A stretch of DNA of 42,679 bases from Hallella bergensis DSM 17361 (GTDB lineage Bacteria > Bacteroidota > Bacteroidia > Bacteroidales > Bacteroidaceae). The position numbers were made by a program, and so were the translations under genes. The notes beneath the pieces were generated by a model, which did no database searches, was not told the DNA's origin, and saw only the letters and a list, made by a program, of their open reading frames with translations. Positions 25,646 through 36,552 of this stretch are shown here, in pieces; positions within the stretch are counted from its first letter, which is position 1, and each line of letters opens with the position of its first letter. Location: positions 6,078 through 48,756 of the forward strand of contig NZ_GG704782.1 in assembly GCF_000160535.1 (NCBI RefSeq), in the 5' to 3' direction.

Positions 25646-25678
25646 AAATGCCATCGGAATATTGACGATGGCATTTTT
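25646..25678 (+). terminator. Terminator after the rhamnogalacturonan lyase
   Basis: AAATGCCATCG (25646-25656) pairs perfectly with CGATGGCATTT (25666-25676), with a 9-base loop and a T-run at the 3' side. Confidence 0.85.
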
Positions 25679-25840
25679 CTGTATCTTTTCTTTATTGCGA
25701 ATGCTCTACAATAAGGCGAGCGTTTTCAATCAGCGAGAAAAATAACGTGCCAGAATACTTTTAATCATTTGATTCGATAGGTTCCATCTCGAGGATTTTT
25801 GAGAAATAGTTAAGGTTTAAGTCAATTTATGATTTCATAT

Positions 25841-25871
25841 TTTGTTAAAAGATGGAAAGGTGGTAACTTTG
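25841..25871 (+). promoter_or_regulatory. Promoter of gpmI
   Basis: TTTG (25841-25844), 19 bp, TAACTTTG (25864-25871): a textbook Bacteroidota promoter, 40 bp before the ATG. Confidence 0.8.
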
Positions 25872-25911
25872 TAGAGCTTAACAAGATAACGATATAAAAA
25901 TTATAAGAATT

Positions 25912-27429
25912 ATGGCAAAGAAAGCTTTATTGATGATCCTCGATGGATGGGGAAACGGCAAGCATGGTAAGGGTGACGTGATATACAACACGCCCACGCC
26001 TTACCTCGATTATCTCAACGCGGTTAGCGCACACTCGCAGCTGAAGGCCAGTGGTGAGGACGTGGGTCTGCCCGACGGCCAGATGGGTAATTCGGAGGTG
26101 GGACACCTCAACATCGGTGCGGGACGTGTGGTTGATCAAGATTTGGTGAAAATCAACAAGGCTTGCCAGACGGGCGAAATTCTGAAAAACAAAGGTATTG
26201 TGGAGGCCTATACATACGCCAAGGAAAACGGCAAGAAGCTCCACCTCATGGGACTCACTTCAAACGGTGGTGTGCATTCGAGTCTCGACCACCTGCTCCG
26301 GCTCATTAGCATAGGTAGGGAATACGGATTGGACAAACTGTTTGTTCATTGCTTTATGGACGGCCGCGACACCGACCCGAAAAGTGGTGCTGGCTTTGTG
26401 CGTGAGGTTCAGGAGTGCTGCGATGCCAATGGTGCTGCTATAGCCAGCGTGATTGGACGTTTCTATGCCATGGACCGCGACAAGCGGTGGAACAGGGTGA
26501 AGGAAGCCTATGACCTCTTAGTGGAGGGCAAGGGCAAGCAGGCTACCGACATGGTGAAGGCCGTGGAGGAAAGCTACGCCGAGGATGTGACTGATGAGTT
26601 TATCAAACCCATCCATAACGCTGGTGTAGACGGTACTATCGACGAAGGCGACGTGGTGATTTTCATTAATTTCCGCAACGACCGCGCCAAGGAACTGACC
26701 CAGGTGCTGACCCAGCAGGACATGCCCGAGGAAGGTATGCACACGGTGAAAGACCTGCGCTATTTCACGATGACCCCATACGATGCCACGTTTAAGAATG
26801 TCACGGTGCTCTTCCCGAAAGAGAATGTAGAAAACACGCTCGGCGAATATCTTTCGTCCAAGGGACTGAAGCAACTCCACACGGCCGAGACCGAGAAATA
26901 TGCACATGTGACGTTCTTCTTCAATGGTGGTCGCGAGGCTCCATTTGAGGGCGAGGACCGCATCTTAGTGCCGTCGCCTAAGGTGGCTACCTACGACCTG
27001 AAGCCGGAGATGAGTGCCTACGAGGTGAAGGACAAGTTGGTCGAGGCCATCAACACGCAGAAGTATGATTTCATTGTGGTGAACTTTGCCAATGGTGACA
27101 TGGTGGGTCACACGGGTGTGTACAATGCCATTGCTAAGGCCGTATGGGCTGTGGATCACTGTGTGAAAGACGTGATCGAGGCTGCCAAGGCCAATGACTA
27201 TGAGGCCATTATCATAGCTGACCATGGCAATGCTGACAACGCCATTAACGATGACGATACGCCAAACACAGCACACTCACTCAATCCCGTGCCGTTCATC
27301 TATGTGACGAATAACAATTCGGCTACGGTGAAAGACGGTCGTCTGGCCGATGTGGCACCTTCCATCTTGCATATCATGGGGCTGGAACAGCCGAAGGATA
27401 TGACCGGTGAGAATTTGATAGAAGATTAA
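25912..27429 (+). CDS. gpmI: 2,3-bisphosphoglycerate-independent phosphoglycerate mutase
   Basis: A 505-residue cytoplasmic glycolytic enzyme that interconverts 3- and 2-phosphoglycerate with two manganese ions. Length is typical. The alkaline-phosphatase-like domain begins LMILDGWG (D11, metal ligand). The phosphoserine is S61 in [12 protein letters not shown]. The inserted phosphotransferase domain follows (about 75-300; [25 protein letters not shown]), and the C-terminal metal motifs [12 protein letters not shown] and ADHGNADN complete the site. Its codon usage is regular, in keeping with a housekeeping gene. Own promoter upstream; the ung gene starts 84 bp after its stop behind a GC-rich hairpin. 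Confidence 0.97.
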   Translation: MAKKALLMILDGWGNGKHGKGDVIYNTPTPYLDYLNAVSAHSQLKASGEDVGLPDGQMGNSEVGHLNIGAGRVVDQDLVKINKACQTGEILKNKGIVEAYTYAKENGKKLHLMGLTSNGGVHSSLDHLLRLISIGREYGLDKLFVHCFMDGRDTDPKSGAGFVREVQECCDANGAAIASVIGRFYAMDRDKRWNRVKEAYDLLVEGKGKQATDMVKAVEESYAEDVTDEFIKPIHNAGVDGTIDEGDVVIFINFRNDRAKELTQVLTQQDMPEEGMHTVKDLRYFTMTPYDATFKNVTVLFPKENVENTLGEYLSSKGLKQLHTAETEKYAHVTFFFNGGREAPFEGEDRILVPSPKVATYDLKPEMSAYEVKDKLVEAINTQKYDFIVVNFANGDMVGHTGVYNAIAKAVWAVDHCVKDVIEAAKANDYEAIIIADHGNADNAINDDDTPNTAHSLNPVPFIYVTNNNSATVKDGRLADVAPSILHIMGLEQPKDMTGENLIED

Positions 27430-27443
27430 GAATAACCTATGCC

Positions 27444-27474
27444 CACACCCCCTCCCCGGCAGGAGAGGGGTGTG
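27444..27474. repeat. GC-rich hairpin between gpmI and ung
   Basis: CACACCCC (27444-27451) pairs with GGGGTGTG (27467-27474) and the pairing continues inward through CTCC and GGAG with one bulge. No T-run follows. It may attenuate or protect the mRNA, or be a dispersed repeat of the CCCCTCCCC/GGAGAGGGG type. Confidence 0.55.
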
Positions 27475-27513
27475 ATGGTCTGGGCAAGACGTTGGACAGT
27501 TGACCGTATAAAG

Positions 27514-28179
27514 ATGGATGTAAAGATTGAAGCATCTTGGAAGCAGCATTTGGACGTCGAGTTTGACAAGCCGTATTTCGATGGCTTGGTGACTCGGGTG
27601 CGTCAGGAATATGCAAGCCAGACGTGTTATCCTCCCGGGAAACTGATCTTCAACGCGTTCAATCTATGTCCGTTCAATCAGGTGAAGGTGGTGATCATCG
27701 GACAAGACCCTTATCATGAGCCGGGACAGGCTATGGGACTGAGCTTTTCGGTGCCCGAGGGTACAGCTATGCCACCGTCGCTGCTCAATATTTTTAAGGA
27801 GATAAAAGACGATTTGGGAAAGCCCATGCCGACAAATGGTGACCTGACCCGATGGGCCGAACAGGGCGTGTTGCTGCTCAATGCCACCCTTACCGTGCGT
27901 GCTCATCAGGCCAACAGCCACCAGAAACTGGGCTGGGACACTTTCACCGATGCCGCCATAAGTGCGCTGAGCAAGCATCGTCGCGGACTGGTCTACATGC
28001 TGTGGGGTGGCTATGCGCGCAGCAAGCGGTATCTTATAGACTCGCAGCATAACTTAGTGTTGGAATCGGTACACCCCTCGCCACTCTCGGCCAACCGTGG
28101 TGGGTGGTTTGGGCAGCACCAATTCTCGAGGTGCAACGAGTATCTGACTGCTCATCAGCAGGCTCCCATCGACTGGTAA
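27514..28179 (+). CDS. ung: Uracil-DNA glycosylase, family 1
   Basis: A 221-residue DNA-repair enzyme that removes uracil from DNA. The water-activating motif GQDPYH is at 63-68 (D65), N123 lies in LLNATLTVR (uracil recognition), and the DNA-intercalation loop is HPSPLSA with H187. Length matches the family. I chose the ATG at 27514: the in-frame ATG at 27439 adds 25 residues encoded by the GC-rich hairpin and not expected in the family. It lies downstream of gpmI and 39 bp upstream of the DUF3109 gene, possibly one transcript. Confidence 0.96.
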   Translation: MDVKIEASWKQHLDVEFDKPYFDGLVTRVRQEYASQTCYPPGKLIFNAFNLCPFNQVKVVIIGQDPYHEPGQAMGLSFSVPEGTAMPPSLLNIFKEIKDDLGKPMPTNGDLTRWAEQGVLLLNATLTVRAHQANSHQKLGWDTFTDAAISALSKHRRGLVYMLWGGYARSKRYLIDSQHNLVLESVHPSPLSANRGGWFGQHQFSRCNEYLTAHQQAPIDW

Positions 28180-28218
28180 TCTTCCCTTCGTTGCCTCTCT
28201 GTCTTTATTTTTTGATTC

Positions 28219-28842
28219 ATGTTGCATATCATCCAAGTGGGAGACGTGTTGGTTTCTCCCGATATATTCACCGAGAAATTTTGCTGTGACCTTGCTGTGT
28301 GCAAAGGCGAATGCTGCATTGTCGGCGATGCCGGTGCGCCCGTTACGCTCGATGAGGTGGGATGTATAGAAGAATGCCTGGACGAAGTGTGGGACGGATT
28401 GGCAGCATCGGCACAAAGTGTCATCGACAGACAGGGAGTGGCCTATAGCGACGACGAGGGCGACTTGGTGACCAGCATTGTGAAGGGTCAGGATTGTGTG
28501 TTTACCTGTTATGCTGATCTTGAGGATGCGGACAGTGGTGATAAGATAGAATACTGCTGCCTTTGTGCGCTTGAGCGTGCTTTCCGCCAAGGCAGGACGA
28601 AATGGTGCAAGCCCATCTCGTGTGCCCTGTATCCCATTCGCGAAAAGCAATTTGCAGACGGGACGGTGGGATTGAACTACCACCGCTGGGAAATTTGCCG
28701 GGCAGCAGTGGAAAAGGGCAGGGAACTTAACCTGCCATTGTATATGTTTTTGAAGGAACCGCTCATAAGGCGCTTTGGAAAAGAATGGTATGACGAACTG
28801 TGCGGCATAGCAAGTCAACTCAAAAGACAAGGTCTATTGTAG
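28219..28842 (+). CDS. DUF3109 family cysteine-rich protein
   Basis: A 207-residue soluble protein of the DUF3109 family, common in Bacteroidota and without known function. It has at least twelve cysteines in a conserved arrangement: KFCCDLAVCKGECC near residues 21-33, CVFTC in the middle, then YCCLCALERA, KWCKPISCALYP, EICRAA and one near the C-terminus. The pattern suggests metal or iron-sulfur binding, related in style to YkgJ-type zinc or iron chelators (inferred). No signal peptide. It follows ung by 39 bp. The frames on the opposite strand are shadows of this gene. Confidence 0.85.
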   Translation: MLHIIQVGDVLVSPDIFTEKFCCDLAVCKGECCIVGDAGAPVTLDEVGCIEECLDEVWDGLAASAQSVIDRQGVAYSDDEGDLVTSIVKGQDCVFTCYADLEDADSGDKIEYCCLCALERAFRQGRTKWCKPISCALYPIREKQFADGTVGLNYHRWEICRAAVEKGRELNLPLYMFLKEPLIRRFGKEWYDELCGIASQLKRQGLL

Positions 28843-28881
28843 TCTTACCCTTAGAATCTGTTGAGCGCAAGAGGTGGGCAA

Positions 28882-29763
28882 TCATCGCTTTCGGTATTCC
28901 GAAGGGCTCATGCCCACATGTTCCTTGAAGTATTTGCCAAAGAAGCTTTGGTTGGGGAAATTCATGTATTCTGCGATTTCCTTGATACTCTTGGTGCTAT
29001 TTCTGAGCAACACGCGTATCTCGAGAACCACATAGTCGTCAATCCAGTCGTTGGGTGTGCGCATGCTTACCTGCTTGATGGTTTCTGACAGATATTTTGC
29101 TGTAATGTTCAGGGAGCGGGCATACCAGCTCACACGCCGCTTGTCGCGGAAATTCTCCTCAACCTTTTGTATGAAGCTGACGAATATGGTTTCTGCCCTT
29201 GAGTTCTTCATCGTGGAGTTTTGTTGGAAGTTGGCGATCGATTCTGCGGTGTCGTAGATAAGAGCCTGCAACAAAGAACGCACGGTGTCGCGGCGGAAAT
29301 GGTGCTCGGTTTGCGCTACCTTTTCCTTGATAAGATTGAAGTAGGTGATGATATTGTCCTTCTCCTCAGAATTCAGATGAAACACGGGGTGTAGTCTGGA
29401 GAAGGTGAAGTGCATCGACAGTCCGTGTACGCTGGAGAAGATCTCGTAGAAGAAAGCATCGGATATTTGCAGAGCAATGCCTTCGAAATCGTCCGACTGA
29501 TGGTAATCGCTAATCACCTGTCCGTTGTTGATGATGATGATGTCGCCGGATCGCAGCGTATGCTTGACGGTGTTAAGGGTATATTCGGCCGTGCCTTGAG
29601 TGCAGAGACCGAAGCACTTGCAAGTCACCCTACGTGGCTCGTTAGCGTATTTGATCTTGGTGGCATCTTCGATCAGCACTAAGTCATTGTCGATATACTT
29701 GATATTGGGAAACTCCCTTTTGGTGTTCTCAACGCTGATTTTTTCTAATTTAATCGTATTCAT
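28882..29763 (-). CDS. AraC family transcriptional regulator
   Basis: A 293-residue regulator. The N-terminal half (about 15-165) looks like a cupin-type sensing domain (GTAEYTLNTVKHTLRSGDII). The C-terminal 100 residues hold two helix-turn-helix units; the second has the family signature (KEIAEYMNFPNQSFFGKYFK, then GMSPSEYRKR). I use the ATG at 29763 rather than the one at 29817 because homologous regulators start close to the sensing domain. It follows the GH78-like gene by 80 bp on the same strand and may control it, but no operator is visible. Ligand unknown. Confidence 0.9.
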   Translation of the reverse strand: MNTIKLEKISVENTKREFPNIKYIDNDLVLIEDATKIKYANEPRRVTCKCFGLCTQGTAEYTLNTVKHTLRSGDIIIINNGQVISDYHQSDDFEGIALQISDAFFYEIFSSVHGLSMHFTFSRLHPVFHLNSEEKDNIITYFNLIKEKVAQTEHHFRRDTVRSLLQALIYDTAESIANFQQNSTMKNSRAETIFVSFIQKVEENFRDKRRVSWYARSLNITAKYLSETIKQVSMRTPNDWIDDYVVLEIRVLLRNSTKSIKEIAEYMNFPNQSFFGKYFKEHVGMSPSEYRKR

Positions 29764-29843
29764 AAACTTGTATATGCTTGTTCGGGTGTTGTTTTTTTTA
29801 TGATGAAAGCCTGTCAAAGTGTGTGGTTTGTCCCATGGACGGA

Positions 29844-30761
29844 CTAATAAAACACGGTTGAAACGGGTGCAATTCCTATGGCCTCGATATCGAAAATCTG
29901 GTCTCTTTGAAATGAACTGTCACCACCGACACGGACTCTCCGGTAGTCGGATATGCTAAAAACGGGGCAAGCCTGCTCGTCGAGTAGTCCACTGCAAATG
30001 TATCGTGTGTTGCCAAAGCGTATGATCTGACCTTTGCGGGCATCTCTCAGCGTTAGTCTGACCCAACCGTGCATACCTTCTCCAAACTCGTACTCCACAC
30101 CGTCACTGACCTGGTCAAAGTATTTGTAACCCCGCCGCTCGTTGATCCTCAATACGGGACATATGTCGTGGCATAGCGTCACGGGTGATGCTTGCTGTGT
30201 GTACTGTTCCCGTGCGCTGAGCCACAATGCTTGGTCGAATTGGGTGGAACGCCATTGGGTGTTGTGGTAGCGGCCGTCTATGGTTTCCCCGCCATTGCTG
30301 TTGAATGCAGAGTTGGCCTTGCGACACAGCCAGTTGGCATCGCTTGTGTAGGAGAAAGGCTGTCCGTCGTTTCCCCGACCATAGTATATAATGGAAACTT
30401 GCTTTGAGTTGATGTGTGGGTATGTTGGCGAATATATTACAGCTACAATGTTGGTGTCGTTCCTGAGATACGGCGTGACATCAAAGTTCATCACAACAAC
30501 ATCATCGGAATAAGAAGCTCTGAAAGGATAGAACACGGCTGTACCGATGTTGTACTCGTTGACATAGAGTTTGTAATAGCCTGTCGAGGCAATGGTGATA
30601 TGACCTTCGCTTGGTCTTCCCTGCTGCAGGTAACACTGGCGAAACCAGATGTGCGAGGTGCTATCCGGTTCCGGATAAGATATCCAATGGGTGTTAAATT
30701 CTTGAGCAAACGAACTGAATGCCCATGTTATGATGTAGCATATAAGGACAATTTGCTTCAT
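29844..30761 (-). CDS. Exported protein resembling the N-terminal domains of GH78 rhamnosidases
   Basis: A 305-residue protein with a signal peptide (about 1-19, ending SSFAQ). Residues 25-130 match the pattern of the non-catalytic N-terminal domain of alpha-L-rhamnosidases: an IWFRQCYLQQ strand, then ASTGYYKLYVNEYNIGTAVF, then NFDVTPYLRNDTNIVAV. A second beta-sandwich follows. The catalytic (alpha/alpha)6 barrel of GH78, normally more than 500 residues, is absent. It may be a stand-alone sugar-binding protein or a truncated rhamnosidase with a fresh stop. Its start overlaps the stop of the preceding 60-residue gene as ATGA, so the two are translationally coupled. No in-frame remnant of the barrel is seen downstream, where the AraC gene begins. 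Confidence 0.65.
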   Translation of the reverse strand: MKQIVLICYIITWAFSSFAQEFNTHWISYPEPDSTSHIWFRQCYLQQGRPSEGHITIASTGYYKLYVNEYNIGTAVFYPFRASYSDDVVVMNFDVTPYLRNDTNIVAVIYSPTYPHINSKQVSIIYYGRGNDGQPFSYTSDANWLCRKANSAFNSNGGETIDGRYHNTQWRSTQFDQALWLSAREQYTQQASPVTLCHDICPVLRINERRGYKYFDQVSDGVEYEFGEGMHGWVRLTLRDARKGQIIRFGNTRYICSGLLDEQACPVFSISDYRRVRVGGDSSFQRDQIFDIEAIGIAPVSTVFY

Positions 30762-30940
30762 TGATCAATCGGTTCTTCGCCTTTCATAATTTTGAACACC
30801 ATCGTTTTTCCGTTATATACCACGATTTCTCCGACATCATTGTGCGGAGCACGAAGCAGAAGTGAATCGTCCCCATTAATCAGGGCAGAACCAAATGTGG
30901 AGGCTGCCATAAGCAAAAGAGGGTGCATCCATCTTTTCAT
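30758..30940 (-). CDS. Small exported protein of unknown function
   Basis: A 60-residue product with a signal-peptide-like N-terminus (MKRWMHPLLLMAASTFGSA) and a short mature part rich in beta-forming residues (GEIVVYNGKTMVFKIMKG). I recognise no family. It ends in an ATGA overlap with the GH78-like gene, which supports it being real. The ATG at 30940 is preferred over 30976 because it begins the signal peptide. A TAACCTTG sequence (minus strand, 30983-30990), one mismatch from the -7 consensus, lies about 43 bp upstream and overlaps the T-run of the gyrB terminator. Confidence 0.55.
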   Translation of the reverse strand: MKRWMHPLLLMAASTFGSALINGDDSLLLRAPHNDVGEIVVYNGKTMVFKIMKGEEPIDQ

Positions 30941-30987
30941 ATCGCGGTTATATGGATAAATTGTGAAAGGCTGCATCGTTGTGCAAG

Positions 30988-31060
30988 GTTAAAAAAAGAG
31001 TCTTTCCCTATGGGTCATGTGGTGATACACAATCTTCTTAACCCTAAGGAAAGACTCTTT
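30988..31060 (-). terminator. Strong terminator of gyrB
   Basis: Arms AAAGAGTCTTTCC (30995-31007) and GGAAAGACTCTTT (31048-31060) pair perfectly over 13 bp and the pairing continues inward (TA/TA, GGGT/ACCC). On the minus strand a run of T follows. It lies 13 bp beyond the gyrB stop. Confidence 0.88.
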
Positions 31061-31072
31061 GCAATGCCGATG

Positions 31073-33079
<2,007 letters not shown>

Positions 33080-33116
33080 CTAAGAAAACGTGATATACCG
33101 AAATCTTTTCATGCTT

Positions 33117-33137
33117 AAAAAGCACCTTTTCAGGTGC
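33117..33137 (-). terminator. Short minus-strand hairpin with T-run
   Basis: GCACCT (33122-33127) and AGGTGC (33132-33137) close a 4-base loop. On the minus strand five T follow. No minus-strand gene is known upstream of it, so its purpose is unclear; it could insulate gyrB from upstream antisense transcription. Confidence 0.4.
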
Positions 33138-33316
33138 AAAGCGCAATCGTTTCGCAGGCCTTCTTTGATGTGATTACACATGTACTGATTAGTCGGACTG
33201 TCTTTCCCTAAAAAAAATGACTTGACAACACATTTTTGGGGAATGACATGTGAAGGGTTCCGAAAATTTATTTCCAGTTTTTTAGTCCCAGTGGCTTATA
33301 TATCGCTTTTTTTACG

Positions 33317-33324
33317 TACCTTTG
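33317..33324 (+). promoter_or_regulatory. -7 promoter element of the DEAD-box helicase
   Basis: TACCTTTG matches TAnnTTTG. The start codon is 77 bp downstream, leaving an unusually long leader of about 70 bases. Confidence 0.65.
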
Positions 33325-33325
33325 C

Positions 33326-33380
33326 ACCGTTCAAAGGGACATATCAGAACGGTAGGGCGTTGTGAAGTAGTCCCTACGGT
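33326..33380 (+). promoter_or_regulatory. Structured leader of the DEAD-box helicase
   Basis: ACCGTTC (33326-33332) pairs with GAACGGT (33347-33353), and GTAGGG (33352-33357) with CCCTAC (33372-33377). The two stems share bases 33352-33353 and so compete. A third option pairs ACCGT (33326-33330) with ACGGT (33376-33380). The exact transcript start may clip the first arm. Confidence 0.45.
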
Positions 33381-33401
33381 TACATTTTTAATCATATTTT
33401 T

Positions 33402-35300
33402 TTGAAGACATTTGAAGAATTGGGCGTTAGCGAAGAGATTCGCCGCGCCATTGATGAATTGGGCTTTGTAAATCCTATGCCCGTTCAGGAAGAAGTTATC
33501 CCGTATTTACTTGGTCAAGGAAACGATGTTATCGCACTGGCACAGACCGGCACCGGCAAGACTGCTGCTTTTGGCATTCCACTGTTGCAGCGCACTGACC
33601 CAACAAAGAAAGAGACTCAGGCTCTAATCCTTAGTCCCACTCGTGAGCTGTGCCTGCAGATTGCCGACGATCTCAATGCATTTGCTAAATACATGGATGG
33701 CATGCACATCCTGCCCGTTTACGGAGGAGCCTCCATCGAGGCACAGATTCGTTCGCTGCGCCATGGTGTGCAGATTATTGTGGCCACCCCAGGTCGACTG
33801 ATCGACCTGATGAATCGCGGTGTGGCAAAACTTGACAACGTGAGCAACGTTGTGCTGGATGAAGCCGACGAAATGCTCAATATGGGATTCACCGATAGCA
33901 TTAACGCTGTATTCGAAGGGGTGCCCCGAGACCGCAACACGTTGCTGTTCTCCGCCACAATGGGTAAGGAGATTGAAAAGATAGCCAAGAGCTATCTGAA
34001 CGACTATAAAGAGATTGTAGTGGGTTCTCGCAACGAGGGCGCAGAGAACGTGAACCATGTGTACTATATGGTGAACGCCAAAGACAAATATTTGGCACTG
34101 AAGCGCATTGTGGACTACTACCCCAACATCTATGGCATCGTTTTCTGCCGAACCAAAATCGAGACCCAAGAAATTGCCGACAAGCTCATCAAGGACGGAT
34201 ACAACGCCGAGGCGTTGCATGGCGACCTGTCGCAACAACAGCGCGACTTGACCATGCAGAAGTTTCGCAAGCACATCACGCAGTTGCTTGTAGCCACTGA
34301 TGTGGCTGCCCGTGGACTCGATGTGGACGACCTGACCCACGTCATTAACTATGGTCTTCCCGACGACATCGAGAGCTACACCCACCGCTCCGGACGTACC
34401 GGGCGCGCGGGAAAGAAAGGCACCTCGATTGCTATTATCCACACGCGGGAGAAACATAAGGTGCGCAGCATTGAGAAGATAATCGGTAAGGAGTTTGTCG
34501 ATGACGAGTTGCCCGCACCCGAGGAAATTTGCAAGAAGCAACTCTACAAGATGATGAACAACATCATGAAGACTGATGTGGACGAGGAACAGATTGCTCC
34601 CTACGTTACGGAGATATACCGGCAGTTTGAGTATATTGACAAAGAGGACATTATCAAGAAGATGATTACAGTCACCTTCGGCCGCTTTCTCGATTATTAC
34701 AAGAACGCACCGGTTATCGAAAAGCCCTCAACCAAAAGGGGAGAACGGAAAGCGGAGAGAGGGGAAAGAGGTGCATCACGCAAAGACAGGAAGCGTGGGG
34801 CCGAGGCTGGATATCGTCGTCTCTTCATCAATCTGGGTAAACAAGATGGCTTCTACCCCGGTGAGATCATGCAATTCATGAATCAACATATCCACGGGAA
34901 GCAGCAAGTGGGACACATTGACCTCATGCAGAGGTTCTCGTATATCGAGGTTCCCGAACAGGACGCACAGAAAGTGATACGCTCACTGAACGGTACCAGC
35001 TATCGCGGACGTGAGGTACGCTGTAACGATGCAGAAGACTCGAGAGGCTCCGGAGCAGCCTCAAGGGGTGGAAGAGGTGCGTCGAGAAGCGTCAGAAATT
35101 CCTCACGAGGGTCACGTGGTGCAGCCAGGAACCAGCGAAACGAAGCTCCATGGAACACGCGTGAAGCCTCTGGTGAAAACACCCGGTACGGCCGCGACGA
35201 TTGGAAAAAACTGATTCAGGGTTCGTCTGTAAAACTGAAAGGCGAAGAACCCGATTTCAGCGAAGAAGGATGGGCGCGCCGCAGACCCAAGAAAAAATAG
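33402..35300 (+). CDS. DEAD-box RNA helicase with a DbpA-type RNA-binding domain
   Basis: A 632-residue ATP-dependent RNA helicase, probably acting in ribosome assembly or mRNA turnover. RecA-like domain 1 has the Q motif (F4, then PMPVQ), AQTGTGKT at 47-54, PTREL, TPGR, DEAD at 153-156 and SAT. RecA-like domain 2 has ATDVAARGLDV and HRSGRTGRAG. A DbpA-like RNA-binding fold covers about 471-545 (RRLFINLGKQDGF, then FSYIEVPE). The tail (about 548-590) is rich in Arg, Gly and Ser. The only suitable start is TTG at 33402; no in-frame ATG or GTG lies nearby, and the first residues MKTFEELGVS match the usual start of Bacteroidota homologues. Resembles DeaD/CsdA. Confidence 0.93.
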   Translation: MKTFEELGVSEEIRRAIDELGFVNPMPVQEEVIPYLLGQGNDVIALAQTGTGKTAAFGIPLLQRTDPTKKETQALILSPTRELCLQIADDLNAFAKYMDGMHILPVYGGASIEAQIRSLRHGVQIIVATPGRLIDLMNRGVAKLDNVSNVVLDEADEMLNMGFTDSINAVFEGVPRDRNTLLFSATMGKEIEKIAKSYLNDYKEIVVGSRNEGAENVNHVYYMVNAKDKYLALKRIVDYYPNIYGIVFCRTKIETQEIADKLIKDGYNAEALHGDLSQQQRDLTMQKFRKHITQLLVATDVAARGLDVDDLTHVINYGLPDDIESYTHRSGRTGRAGKKGTSIAIIHTREKHKVRSIEKIIGKEFVDDELPAPEEICKKQLYKMMNNIMKTDVDEEQIAPYVTEIYRQFEYIDKEDIIKKMITVTFGRFLDYYKNAPVIEKPSTKRGERKAERGERGASRKDRKRGAEAGYRRLFINLGKQDGFYPGEIMQFMNQHIHGKQQVGHIDLMQRFSYIEVPEQDAQKVIRSLNGTSYRGREVRCNDAEDSRGSGAASRGGRGASRSVRNSSRGSRGAARNQRNEAPWNTREASGENTRYGRDDWKKLIQGSSVKLKGEEPDFSEEGWARRRPKKK

Positions 35301-35347
35301 ATTTTCAAGAGTAAAAAAATAAAATAACCATACAAATATTGTACAGA

Positions 35348-36487
35348 ATGAAACAAATACTTTTCGGATTGGCGCTTATGGCTTGTGCCGTAGCACCGAG
35401 AACGGCCAATGCAGCCGATGGCAACGTACACTTCAAGGGAGAGCTCAAGGGCTTGACCGATACGCTTATCGTGATGATTCCCACCCATGGCAACGACATG
35501 ACACGTGACACCGTGCTTGTGAAAGACGGAAAATTCGACTTCTCCGTGACCGTTGCTAATCCCACGTCTATTTATGCCTACACTCCAGCCACCCTGCGTC
35601 GCCAGGAGAACATTGGCTTCCAGACCATTGCCGTGCCGGGAGAATCGGCAGAGCTAAGCGGTGATTTGGCCTCAACTTACTCTTTTTCCGGAACGAAATT
35701 CTACCGTGAATACAATGAGGCTAACCGCACAATCGAAACTGCCGCTCATGCCCTCAACACCTACATGGACAAGCTGAATGCCCGCATGAAGGCAGGAGAA
35801 TCACAAGATTCCCTGATGAAGGAGTATCGAGCTAAGGTGCCAATGTTGCGCCAGCAGATAACCGAAAGCATCTTCAACTTTATCAAGGAGCACCCTTCCT
35901 ATGAGGCAAGTGCCGTCATCATTCCCGAGCTTGGCAATTTAGCGAAGATGAATGAAGCCGTCAAGCTGCTGTCTCCCGAGGTTCGCGATGGTCGCATGAA
36001 GAATTTCTATCAGTCTGTTATCGACCAAATGACAGCGCAGGAGCAAGCCGAAGCCGAGGCCGCCAAAAAGCAAGCGGTAGGCGTACAGGCTCCCGATTTC
36101 ACGCTGAACGACATCAACGGCAAGCCGTTGACTCTGTCCTCACTGCGTGGTCAATATGTGGTGCTCGATTTCTGGGGTAGTTGGTGCGGCTGGTGTATCA
36201 AGGGATTCCCCGAAATGAAGAAATACTACGAGAAGTATAAAGGTAAGTTCGAGATTCTCGGTATTGACTGCAACGACACCGAAGACAAGTGGAAGGCCGC
36301 TGTAGAGAAGCATAATCTGCCTTGGCTCCACGTCTACTATCCACGCAACAGCAAGGTGTTGGCCGACTATGCCGTACAAGGTTTCCCCACGAAGATTATC
36401 TTAGACCCCGACGGCAAGATAGCCAAGACCGTGGTTGGTGAGGATCCAGCGTTCTACACTTTCCTCGATGAGCTGTTCGGCAAATAA
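35348..36487 (+). CDS. DUF4369/TlpA-type thiol-disulfide oxidoreductase
   Basis: A 379-residue exported protein with a signal peptide (about 1-22, ending TANA-AD). The N-terminal part (about 25-120) is a DUF4369 beta domain (FKGELKGLTDTLIVMI), followed by a helical linker (about 125-235). The C-terminal part (about 245-379) is a thioredoxin fold with the redox pair C280 and C283 (WCGWC) and the cis-proline region GFPTKIILD. Such proteins reduce or shuffle disulfides in the periplasm and are abundant in Bacteroidota. The ATG at 35348 is used; a TTG at 35339 is in frame but less likely. It lies 47 bp after the helicase and may share its transcript. Confidence 0.9.
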   Translation: MKQILFGLALMACAVAPRTANAADGNVHFKGELKGLTDTLIVMIPTHGNDMTRDTVLVKDGKFDFSVTVANPTSIYAYTPATLRRQENIGFQTIAVPGESAELSGDLASTYSFSGTKFYREYNEANRTIETAAHALNTYMDKLNARMKAGESQDSLMKEYRAKVPMLRQQITESIFNFIKEHPSYEASAVIIPELGNLAKMNEAVKLLSPEVRDGRMKNFYQSVIDQMTAQEQAEAEAAKKQAVGVQAPDFTLNDINGKPLTLSSLRGQYVVLDFWGSWCGWCIKGFPEMKKYYEKYKGKFEILGIDCNDTEDKWKAAVEKHNLPWLHVYYPRNSKVLADYAVQGFPTKIILDPDGKIAKTVVGEDPAFYTFLDELFGK

Positions 36488-36552
36488 TATGTCACGCACC
36501 GCTCGTCTATAAGACTGGGCAGGAACAAAGCCTCAGCGCCTGTTCCATACCC

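Noticed and set aside
28054..28830. Long minus-strand frame (258 codons) opposite the DUF3109 gene
   Set aside because: It is antisense to a protein with a clear family cysteine pattern and has no recognisable domain of its own.
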